From contig JAHJAQ010000136.1 of the NCBI GenBank assembly GCA_018813975.1, positions 1 through 11,937 of the forward strand: DNA of 11,937 nucleotides, written 5' to 3'. The translations under genes were made by a program, and so were the position numbers. Below are positions 6,793-11,937 of this stretch, in pieces. Numbering within the stretch: the stretch's first letter is position 1; every line of letters starts with the position of its first letter. The notes under the pieces were generated by a model. The model saw only the letters and a list, made by a program, of their open reading frames with translations. It did no database searches and was not told where the DNA came from. Source of the DNA: Microcaldota archaeon. Its GTDB lineage: Archaea > Iainarchaeota > Iainarchaeia > Iainarchaeales > JAGVWC01.

Positions 6793-7182
6793 ATGCTCAC
6801 CGGAATGGAAGTTTTTGAGTTTTTCAGTGATTTTAATCTTATTCTCAAGATTTTTGTATTATTAATGATCATATCTTTTGTGTACAATCATTTGGGAAAA
6901 GGACCCATGGCATGGATTATTATGATTGCGTTGGTGTACTTTGTTTTATTGGATGGCTGGGCTTTTTTTGGGCCGGTTTATATTTTGTACATGCTATTAG
7001 CCATGGGCTTTGCCGGTTTTTTAGTGGATTTTTTCTTTATGTCACAGCCCTTGCGACAAAAACAACAGCCGGGAGGAAGTGGTGCCGACATGGGAATAGG
7101 ACCCACCAGCATGGATGCACGACAACAGTCTCCCGGACCACACCATGGAGGACGCGGCCCAAGAGCACCGCCACCAGGATGA
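6793..7182 (+). CDS. Small multi-pass membrane protein 1, Gly/Pro/His-rich tail
   Basis: Function not recognised. 129 residues with three hydrophobic segments (about 16-31, 39-53 and 58-82), followed by a soluble tail (84-129) rich in Gln, Gly, Pro and His. The second and third segments form the hairpin shared by this cluster, with I-A-L-V-Y-F-V-L-L-D at 45-54. The tail contains A-D-M-G-I-G (98-103), which recurs as A-D-M-G-L-G in the fourth protein of the cluster. ATG 6793 is preferred because the TATA at 6760-6767 predicts a start near 6790; ATG 6805 is possible, and an in-frame GTG upstream at 6736 would precede the TATA. Its stop overlaps the next start (ATGA, 7179-7182), so it is the first gene of an operon. 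Confidence 0.75.
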   Translation: MLTGMEVFEFFSDFNLILKIFVLLMIISFVYNHLGKGPMAWIIMIALVYFVLLDGWAFFGPVYILYMLLAMGFAGFLVDFFFMSQPLRQKQQPGGSGADMGIGPTSMDARQQSPGPHHGGRGPRAPPPG

Positions 7183-7550
7183 TTATCATGAATTTTTTAA
7201 AGGAAAAAAGCAATTTGTTTGCATTGAACCAACGCGGAAATCTTTTGTTATACTATCTCATAGTCTTACTTGGCCTTATTTTTATTTCCATGATTATTTT
7301 GTTTTTGGTTCCAGAAGCACGTATTGTCATGGCCTTAATCCTCGCGTTTTCAATTTATATGAATGTACGGGGAAGCATTGGAGATGGCATGCCCACCCTG
7401 ATTATTACGGCTATTCTCGTGTACTTTTTGGTGTTTAAGTATTTCTTTTTATCCAGTGGATTATTCATTATTTCAATGGTAATTGCCTATTCTGGCGCTT
7501 CGCTCATCAGTTGGGGCGCCCGATATTTGTTCTGGAAAGGACCCCAATAA
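7179..7550 (+). CDS. Small multi-pass membrane protein 2
   Basis: Function not recognised. 123 residues with four hydrophobic segments (about 22-44, 48-61, 72-86 and 89-104), a Lys-rich N-terminus, and a short C-terminus with W-G-A-R. The third and fourth segments match the hairpin of its neighbours, with T-A-I-L-V-Y-F-L-V-F-K at 77-87. ATG 7179 overlaps the stop of the previous gene as ATGA, which implies translational coupling; ATG 7188 in the same frame is an alternative. A longer open frame upstream only shadows the previous gene. It is followed by 105 bp holding a strong hairpin. Confidence 0.75.
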   Translation: MIIMNFLKEKSNLFALNQRGNLLLYYLIVLLGLIFISMIILFLVPEARIVMALILAFSIYMNVRGSIGDGMPTLIITAILVYFLVFKYFFLSSGLFIISMVIAYSGASLISWGARYLFWKGPQ

Positions 7551-7578
7551 ACATCCTGCCTCAAGCGCGGGTTTTCGC

Positions 7579-7599
7579 CAGCCTTTTTTGAAAAGGCTG
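7579..7599 (+). other. Strong RNA hairpin between membrane genes 2 and 3
   Basis: CAGCCTTTT and AAAAGGCTG are perfect 9-bp arms around a TTG loop. No T-run follows, so it does not look like a simple terminator. It may be an attenuator, a processing site or a stability element within the operon. The rest of 7551-7655 holds a 12-codon reading frame (ATG 7605 to TAG 7643) and AAGGA (7644-7648) before ATG 7656. Confidence 0.5.
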
Positions 7600-7655
7600 A
7601 TAAAATGAAGATTAAAAAAAAGATCCAATCAAAAAATGAATAGAAGGAATCAAAA

Positions 7656-7901
7656 ATGACGGCATTTTGGGACGGCTTAATGGGAAACCTAGAGATTGCT
7701 CTAATCCTATTCTTTTTTGTATGGCTATTTGGATGGGCCAAAGGAAGTTTGGGCAATGCCAAACTAGCCGTATTATTTGCGATTATTGTGGTATACTTAA
7801 CGGTCTTTCAATATCGTGAATTGGTTTGGCTAGCGGTTGGATTGTTTTTATTCGCTACCTTTGGAAAAGAATTTTTTTCTAAAATTGGGGGATCCAATTA
7901 A
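7656..7901 (+). CDS. Small multi-pass membrane protein 3
   Basis: Function not recognised. 81 residues, the smallest of the cluster, almost entirely hydrophobic, with three segments (about 12-27, 37-51 and 56-69). The last two form the cluster's common hairpin, with A-I-I-V-V-Y-L-T-V-F-Q at 42-52. The C-terminus is short and polar (KEFFSKIGGSN). AAGGA at 7644-7648 is a plausible ribosome binding site, 7 nt from ATG. It is followed by the next gene 11 nt downstream. The size and double-helix layout resemble VirB2/TrbC-like or holin-like proteins in general shape only; no diagnostic motif supports either. Confidence 0.75.
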   Translation: MTAFWDGLMGNLEIALILFFFVWLFGWAKGSLGNAKLAVLFAIIVVYLTVFQYRELVWLAVGLFLFATFGKEFFSKIGGSN

Positions 7902-7912
7902 AGGTGAACAAA

Positions 7913-8230
7913 ATGGATACCACAAACTTTTTGGTTGCAGTGGTTCTCATGATGCTGGCAGCATCTTATGGTGCCTATTGGTTGGTAATTGGCATTGCGG
8001 TCATTATGATGCTAACCATGCGCTCGCTTACCACTTTTGTCTTGTTAATTATTTCTCTTGCAGTGGTTTTCTTTTTCCAAGGAAACATTCAAGAGTATGC
8101 GCCCTATATTTTGTTTGGATTGGTAATTTTGGCCTTGGCATTGGGAAACATTGGAAAACCCCAAGAAGCAGCCTATCCTGCGGACATGGGATTAGGCGGA
8201 TTGGGTGGCATGGGTTTGGGCCAATACTAG
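7913..8230 (+). CDS. Small multi-pass membrane protein 4, Gly-rich tail
   Basis: Function not recognised. 105 residues with hydrophobic segments at about 6-35 (probably two helices), 39-55 and 62-78. The S-L-A-V-V-F-F-F-Q motif (48-56) and the following helix are the cluster's hairpin. The last 25 residues are Gly/Met-rich, with A-D-M-G-L-G at 90-95, echoing protein 1. ATG 7913 is preferred over in-frame GTG 7904 because GGTGA (7903-7907) fits a Shine-Dalgarno sequence 5 nt before it. It ends 8 nt before the next ATG. Confidence 0.75.
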   Translation: MDTTNFLVAVVLMMLAASYGAYWLVIGIAVIMMLTMRSLTTFVLLIISLAVVFFFQGNIQEYAPYILFGLVILALALGNIGKPQEAAYPADMGLGGLGGMGLGQY

Positions 8231-8238
8231 GCGATCGC

Positions 8239-8811
8239 ATGATAGACATTTTTGGATTGGTCGTGGCATTTGCCCTTATTTTATTGGGAACCAGTACGCG
8301 CAATTATTGGTTTAGTATTCTGGTTTTTTTTATTACCATTGCAATTTACCCCGACCCAGAAACAGTCTTTTGGATGATCGGGGCTTTTTTGATTGGAATG
8401 GTTTGGCGATATGCTGCTAAGGAAGTAACCAGCAACCAATACTTTTTCACGGTATTATTATTGGTTGGGGCAATTCTATCCATTACCCTTGGATTTGTAA
8501 TTATTGGCATCTTTTTTGCGCTTGCCATGCTATTGGTTTTTGTATTTGGCGCTAGTTTTAGAACGGGAAAAAAAGTAGTGAACAAGGCGCGCGAAGAATG
8601 GGGAGAACTTAAAACCGATGTTCCAAAAGCAAAAGGACAGTTTCCGGCAGGCGGCAAAGAAGTCGCAGGCATTATGGGAACGCTTGGGGCAAAAACCGGA
8701 GAAACATTATCAGAAAGTCCGGAAACTAAAATGGCGACTCCAAAACTAGGCGAAAGAATTTCCAAAGGCGCAAAAGACCTGATAGAAGGATTGGGAAGAC
8801 TGTTTAAATGA
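8239..8811 (+). CDS. Membrane protein 5 with charged C-terminal cytoplasmic tail
   Basis: Function not recognised. 190 residues. Hydrophobic segments lie at about 4-17, 23-37, 43-56 and 69-103 (the last long enough for two helices). Segments two and three, around the turn Y-P-D-P-E (37-41), match the hairpin of the other four proteins. Residues 108-190 form a soluble tail rich in Lys, Gly and Glu, ending in amphipathic sequence (AKDLIEGLGRLFK). It is the last gene of the apparent operon, 12 bp from the convergent coiled-coil gene. A T8 run just after it (8828-8835) would end transcription. A longer open frame from 7837 only shadows the preceding genes. Confidence 0.78.
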   Translation: MIDIFGLVVAFALILLGTSTRNYWFSILVFFITIAIYPDPETVFWMIGAFLIGMVWRYAAKEVTSNQYFFTVLLLVGAILSITLGFVIIGIFFALAMLLVFVFGASFRTGKKVVNKAREEWGELKTDVPKAKGQFPAGGKEVAGIMGTLGAKTGETLSESPETKMATPKLGERISKGAKDLIEGLGRLFK

Positions 8812-8823
8812 GAAAAATGGCAA

Positions 8824-9363
8824 CTAGTTTTTTTTGCTTTCCAATTCACTTAAAATAGAACGATTAGTATCCAGTACTTTTTCCAGTACTTCTTTTAGGG
8901 CCCGGGTTTGGGCTTTGGTTTCCATGACATCTTTTGCCAAATCAGAAATCTTTTTATCAAAGCGCACGATTTTTTCATTCAATTCTTGCAAGGGCAGTTG
9001 GGAAATTACTCCAAGGGATTTTTCCAAGACCCCAATCTTTTGAAGGACATCATCCATTTGCTGAGTAGACTGGATAACGGCTGCCTGGGTAGTGGTATGC
9101 ATTAAAACATTTTCTTCGTGCTGAGCATCAGAGGGAGTTCCTTTTACTGGTTTTTTTTTCAGAGCACCAGCGGATTTTTCTTCGGTTTCGGGAGAAGAAG
9201 CGGTTAGCGGAGAAGCCCCTTTTCCCTTGGCTTCTTTCAAAAAAGCCCCGATATCTTCTTCCGAAAGGCCCACATCCTTTAAAGTGGATACAATAACAGC
9301 GTCCTCTAAACCAGAATCCAGCATTTTTTGAATGGTATCCAATACGATTTTTTTATCAACCAT
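8824..9363 (-). CDS. Helical/coiled-coil protein A
   Basis: Function not recognised. 179 residues in three parts. Residues 1-45 form a small helical domain of two similar helix units (D-T-I-Q-K-M-L-D-S-G-L-E-D-A-V-I, then G-L-S-E-E-D-I-G-A-F-L-K-E-A), like the short helical motifs at the front of some archaeal membrane-associated proteins. Residues about 47-85 are a Ser/Pro/Lys/Glu disordered linker. Residues about 95-175 are a coiled coil with heptad-like Leu/Ile spacing (VLQKIGVLEKSLGVI, ELNEKIVRFDKKISDLAK, ALKEVLEKVLDTNRSILSEL). There is no signal peptide or membrane segment. ATG 9363 is chosen; an in-frame TTG at 9384 would fit a leaderless start from the TATA at 9406-9415. It is divergent from the pseudo-ATPase gene and convergent with the membrane operon. 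Confidence 0.75.
   Translation of the reverse strand: MVDKKIVLDTIQKMLDSGLEDAVIVSTLKDVGLSEEDIGAFLKEAKGKGASPLTASSPETEEKSAGALKKKPVKGTPSDAQHEENVLMHTTTQAAVIQSTQQMDDVLQKIGVLEKSLGVISQLPLQELNEKIVRFDKKISDLAKDVMETKAQTRALKEVLEKVLDTNRSILSELESKKN
8828..8835 (+). terminator. T-run ending the membrane-protein operon
   Basis: Eight T residues begin 17 nt after the stop of membrane protein 5. Archaeal RNA polymerase stops at U-rich tracts without needing a hairpin. The tract lies within the last codons of the convergent gene, whose own transcript would meet T5 (complement of 8813-8817). Confidence 0.5.
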
Positions 9364-9405
9364 GCCAACAAAATCCCTTTTCAAAGTACCTAGTAAAGGA
9401 AAAAC

Positions 9406-9415
9406 TTATTTAAAT
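9406..9415 (-). promoter_or_regulatory. TATA box for coiled-coil gene A
   Basis: On the minus strand it reads ATTTAAATAA, predicting a start near 9384, about 20 nt before ATG 9363. The core is nearly symmetric, but for the plus strand it would place a start near 9435, well before ATG 9498, where a better TATA exists. Confidence 0.45.
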
Positions 9416-9462
9416 GCGCTTTGGTAGTCCCGAAAAAAACCGTTTTCGCCAAAACCATTTTT

Positions 9463-9470
9463 TTTTAAAC
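9463..9470 (+). promoter_or_regulatory. TATA box for the HerA/VirB4-like gene
   Basis: TTTTAAAC, about 30 nt before ATG 9498, fits a leaderless or near-leaderless message. It argues against the in-frame ATG at 9414, which lies upstream of it. Confidence 0.5.
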
Positions 9471-9497
9471 TCGCCTTTCCTATTATTTGGGATTCTC

Positions 9498-11072
9498 ATG
9501 GATATTGTGTTCAAAAATGGTCCCTGGAACCCTTTTTTTGAAGGCCAAAGCGGACAACACGAAACCCAATTATTGTTTGATGGCCAATCAACCGTACTAA
9601 GCCTGGTATGGGAGATTAAGGGAAACGAGACCATAGGGGTTGCCCTAGAATGGCTGCGCGTTTTTGTGGCCAATAAAAATCCCAGCACCCTTTTTGAAAA
9701 AACTGGTTTTGATTGTTTGGAAATCGCTAAAAAAGAATCCGGAGAAATTCACTGGTTTGTACTCATCAAATCCACTCCCAGTTATGCTCCTTTAGACCAA
9801 GACAAAATTGACCAAGAAATGGACGGGGCCTATTTTAGAATTCATGGAACTGAAAAAAAACTATTGGCTTTAGCCAAAACCCTAGACTTGGGACTAACCA
9901 CCATAGAAGACAGCAGTGAAAACGAAAAAAGCGTTTTTTTTGGATCTCCCATTATTCACAAAATGTTATCGCACAAACTCGTGCACGAAAAACAAAAAAT
10001 GGAAACGCCACAAGAATTTGTTTCTCAAACAGTTGTTCCCCATGGCGAATTCTTATTGGGACTGGACAAACAAAAACAATTGATAAAAGAACCATTTGGC
10101 TTGTTTCGCAGAACACTTATTGTAGAAGGAGAAACAAACGATAGACTGCATGCCATGCACATCATGATTGAAAGCGCGTTGTTATCCAGTATTCCAAGCA
10201 TTGTGTTTGACGACCAAGACTTTTTTGAAGGCACGCACCGCCCCACTACGGATGCTACTCAACTCAAAAAAGCCAATATTAATTTAGAACCGATTGGATT
10301 CCCCCTAGCAAGCTTTTCAGTTCCCTCGAATGTGCGCATTAGCCTTTCCACTATAGATATTGACGCGATTCTAGAATTGTTTCGCGCGGGCAAAACACCC
10401 GCCATTCAAACCGTTCAAAGCATTTTATCCACCAACCAAGCCACCAACCTTAGCCAATTAATTGAAGCGATTCAAGTTCAAATCCCCAGTGGAGAAACAA
10501 CGGCCTATCAACTCAAAAAAGCGGTTCGCATTGTAATGCTCATTGAAAAAACATACCCGGGTTTTTTTAACGGTCCTAATGACATGAAAGAACTTTCCAA
10601 AAGCTGGGGAAGTGGTTTTGGAAGAGTGGGATTGCTTTCCTTAAACGGATTGGATGAACGCATTAAAACCATTTTATTCCATTCCTTGTTACGAGAATTC
10701 ATTCAATATTATAAGAGCATCAAAGAAAATCGCCCCGTAAAAGCCATGATTTTTTTGCCCGAAACCAGTTTCTTGTTTCCGCGCCATCCCAAATGGAGAA
10801 TTCAAAAAATAATATTAGATGATTTGCGCGAAGCCAGTTCAGTGGGAGTGGGAAGCGTGATTAGCACGGAAAAACCAGCCGAAATAACTCCCCAGCTAAC
10901 AGGAGAAAGTCAAAGTCAAATCAGTATTGTAAACCAAGATGATATTGGCGTGCGCATTGAACACCGCAAGCCCTATCGCGTGATTTTAAGACCGCCTTTA
11001 AGCGAGTGCACGGAACAAAAAAACAATAATGATAGAATGCCCCAAATCGAAACCATTTCGACTACAGGATAA
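9498..11072 (+). CDS. HerA/VirB4-like P-loop fold protein lacking Walker A (pseudo-ATPase)
   Basis: 524 residues. The order of elements follows HerA/VirB4/FtsK-superfamily ATPases: a strand before the P-loop (R-R-T-L-I-V-E-G, ending at 211), then a helix and S-S-I-P-S-I-V-F-D-D, matching the family's 'iPviviD' strand. The S-L-N-G-L-D-E-R segment (about 380-388) follows, as in 'vidlsgl..e'. Then comes A-M-I-F-L-P-E-T-S-F-L-F-P, equivalent to Walker B with Glu422, and VGSVISTEKPAEI, equivalent to the 'ATQrP' sensor. The P-loop itself reads E-G-E-T-N-D-R-L-H instead of G-x-T-G-S-G-K-T/S, and the sensor Gln is Glu458, so ATP hydrolysis is unlikely. Residues 1-180 are an unrecognised N-domain. Neighbours are membrane and coiled-coil proteins, suggesting a structural or regulatory role at the membrane. 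ATG 9498 is chosen from its TATA box. Confidence 0.72.
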   Translation: MDIVFKNGPWNPFFEGQSGQHETQLLFDGQSTVLSLVWEIKGNETIGVALEWLRVFVANKNPSTLFEKTGFDCLEIAKKESGEIHWFVLIKSTPSYAPLDQDKIDQEMDGAYFRIHGTEKKLLALAKTLDLGLTTIEDSSENEKSVFFGSPIIHKMLSHKLVHEKQKMETPQEFVSQTVVPHGEFLLGLDKQKQLIKEPFGLFRRTLIVEGETNDRLHAMHIMIESALLSSIPSIVFDDQDFFEGTHRPTTDATQLKKANINLEPIGFPLASFSVPSNVRISLSTIDIDAILELFRAGKTPAIQTVQSILSTNQATNLSQLIEAIQVQIPSGETTAYQLKKAVRIVMLIEKTYPGFFNGPNDMKELSKSWGSGFGRVGLLSLNGLDERIKTILFHSLLREFIQYYKSIKENRPVKAMIFLPETSFLFPRHPKWRIQKIILDDLREASSVGVGSVISTEKPAEITPQLTGESQSQISIVNQDDIGVRIEHRKPYRVILRPPLSECTEQKNNNDRMPQIETISTTG

Positions 11073-11079
11073 AAAAAAA
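11071..11079 (-). terminator. T-run ending coiled-coil gene B
   Basis: The complement is nine T residues just past the minus-strand stop codon at 11083-11085. The plus-strand gene ending at 11072 meets its own T6 at 11092-11097. The two genes are convergent with a 10-bp gap. Confidence 0.45.
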
Positions 11080-11082
11080 GGT

Positions 11083-11577
11083 TTATTTTCGTTTTTTGAA
11101 TTTTCCTTTTACTTCAGCCAATTGTTTTTGAGTTACAAATTCTAATGGATTAATCGCGTCAATCACGTATTTTAGTTCCGCCAACTCTTCTTTAGAAGCA
11201 AATCGTTCTTTCAAATCCTCAATATCATTCTGCAACTCCAATAATTTGTGGCCATATGATTCTATTTTTTGGGATGTTTCTTCAATTTGGGTTCCCATTC
11301 CCGCCGGCAAAGTACCAGTACCGCTTCCTTGCACACCAGTGAGTTCCATTTCTTTTAATCGCTTGGATAACACAATCAGATTCCTTCCCAGAATCTTTTC
11401 GTTTCGAACCAAGTACTGCATTTTTTGGCTTAACAATAATACGGAAGAATTTAAGGCTCGAATATCCGATTGTAGTCTTGCAAACGCATTTCCGCCTTGT
11501 TGCCTGGAAGGCCTTCCTTCTCTAGAGGGTCTTTCATGTCGTGCCAAAACAATTCTACTCCTACAACAAAAGGCCAT
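11083..11577 (-). CDS. Coiled-coil protein B with basic ends
   Basis: Function not recognised. Up to 164 residues. Residues about 12-30 are Arg/Ser/Gly-rich and probably disordered. Residues about 32-75 (FARLQSDIRALNSSVLLLSQ, then ILGRNLIVLSKRLKEMEL) and about 92-125 (QIEETSQKIESYGHKLLELQ) are heptad-type coiled coil, split by a Gly/Thr-rich spacer. After it come LKERFASKEELAEL and PLEFVTQKQLAEV, and a Lys-rich end (KGKFKKRK). No membrane segment is visible. ATG 11577 is listed, with a TATA-like AATATTTAAG (11623-11632) upstream. A closer TTTTAAAC (11583-11590) would favour the in-frame TTG at 11547, so the first ten residues are uncertain. It is divergent from the polymerase gene and convergent with the pseudo-ATPase gene, and shares overall style with coiled-coil protein A. 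Confidence 0.72.
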   Translation of the reverse strand: MAFCCRSRIVLARHERPSREGRPSRQQGGNAFARLQSDIRALNSSVLLLSQKMQYLVRNEKILGRNLIVLSKRLKEMELTGVQGSGTGTLPAGMGTQIEETSQKIESYGHKLLELQNDIEDLKERFASKEELAELKYVIDAINPLEFVTQKQLAEVKGKFKKRK

Positions 11578-11622
11578 TCGAGGTTTAAAAGATTACGCAA
11601 AAAACCCTCAAAGGATAGTATG

Positions 11623-11632
11623 CTTAAATATT
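11623..11632. promoter_or_regulatory. Shared TATA region between coiled-coil gene B and DNA polymerase
   Basis: CTTAAATA (11623-11630, plus strand) predicts a start near 11653, 8 nt before the polymerase ATG. The complement AATATTTAAG would serve the minus-strand gene with a leader of about 24 nt. The intergenic space is only 83 bp. Confidence 0.5.
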
Positions 11633-11660
11633 GAATTAAACCTATTAGAAAACGACTGGA

Positions 11661-11937
11661 ATGCCCGAAACAAGCGGAATACTATTAGATGTGGATTATC
11701 GCACCAACGAGCAAAACGAGTCTGAAATCCAATTATTTGTTCGAACCCCTCAAGGCCTCGAATTATTCATAGATCCTTCCTTTAAACCCTATTTTTTTGT
11801 GATCGGTAATGACCTCTCCAAAACCAAGAAAAAGCTTGAAAAAAGTGTTTTTGGCGAAAACAAGATTTCCATTATAGGCATTAAAACAGAACCCAAAACC
11901 AATGAAAAAAACGTTTTAAAACTTTCCTTTAAAAGTA
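11661..11937 (+). CDS. polB: Family B DNA polymerase, N-terminal fragment (runs off the window)
   Basis: 92 codons are visible, open at the right edge. The start G-I-L-L-D-V-D-Y-R-T, then E-S-E-I-Q-L-F-V-R-T-P-Q-G, then FIDPSFKPYFFV match the conserved N-terminal domain of archaeal replicative family B polymerases ('MILDtDYi...I.if.k..g......d..F.PYFYv'). This domain leads into the 3'-5' exonuclease and in archaea forms the uracil-sensing pocket. Later in the fragment, LSKTKKKLEKSVFGENKIS matches the usual helix after that strand. ATG 11661 follows a TATA box by about 34 nt. The exonuclease and polymerase motifs would lie beyond the window, so activity cannot be judged here. Confidence 0.88.
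   Translation, partial: MPETSGILLDVDYRTNEQNESEIQLFVRTPQGLELFIDPSFKPYFFVIGNDLSKTKKKLEKSVFGENKISIIGIKTEPKTNEKNVLKLSFKS

Noticed and set aside
6912..7178. Long N-terminal extension of membrane protein 2
   Set aside because: It overlaps membrane protein 1 in another frame and is rich in Cys/His/Arg/Thr typical of a shadow frame. ATGA coupling at 7179 is a much better start.
7837..8238. Long N-terminal extension of membrane protein 5
   Set aside because: It runs through membrane protein 4 out of frame with Cys/His-rich shadow composition; ATG 8239 begins a clean membrane helix 8 nt after the previous stop.
8231..8238. GCGATCGC palindromic octamer before membrane gene 5
   Set aside because: It resembles the cyanobacterial HIP1 word, but a single copy in an archaeal-type context is no more than chance.
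11730..11745. GTTCGAACC resembling a tRNA T-arm
   Set aside because: It lies within the polymerase coding frame, and no matching acceptor, D-arm or anticodon arm surrounds it.

Overview
The window looks like a piece of a small-genome archaeon, most likely a DPANN-type lineage; a Diapherotrites- or Micrarchaeota-like host is a guess from style, not from any marker. The evidence is the start of an archaeal family B DNA polymerase at the right end, a degenerate HerA/VirB4-like ATPase, and A/T-rich TATA boxes placed about 25-30 nt upstream of ATG codons that would give leaderless or near-leaderless mRNAs. The stacked HicAB and VapBC toxin-antitoxin genes fit this. No tRNA, rRNA or CRISPR array was seen.

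Left to right: (1) 2-4408 holds the 3' 4.4 kb of a giant, cysteine-containing, probably extracytoplasmic protein built of repeated Ig-like units, with low-complexity Tyr/Gly/Asn, Lys/Asp/Glu, Pro and Gly/Met tracts. Its start lies before the window. (2) 4431-5129 (minus) is a compact protein with a kinase-like N-lobe. (3) 5186-6746 is a toxin-antitoxin island bounded by two copies of a 35-bp imperfect direct repeat: hicB, a frame-disrupted hicA, a second short hicB, then an AbrB-type antitoxin and a PIN-domain toxin. The vapB-like gene has its own TATA box and a perfect 18-bp palindrome in front of it. (4) 6793-8811 is an apparent operon of five small multi-pass membrane proteins that look like divergent paralogues, since each carries a similar double-hydrophobic hairpin. 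(5) 8824-9363 (minus) encodes a helical/coiled-coil protein, divergent from (6) 9498-11072, a HerA/VirB4-fold protein that has lost the Walker A lysine. (7) 11083-11577 (minus) encodes another coiled-coil protein, divergent from (8) 11661 to the window end, the N-terminus of family B DNA polymerase.

How they may work together: hicB-hicA-hicB and vapBC form a defence/maintenance-type block that may have been inserted as a unit, judging from the flanking repeats. The membrane operon, the pseudo-ATPase and the two coiled-coil proteins form a second neighbourhood with no recognised function. Membrane proteins beside a HerA/VirB4 relative recall DNA-transfer or secretion loci, such as the archaeal Ced type, but no orthology can be shown from the sequence alone and the ATPase appears inactive. 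This is the part of the window most likely to hold something undescribed.
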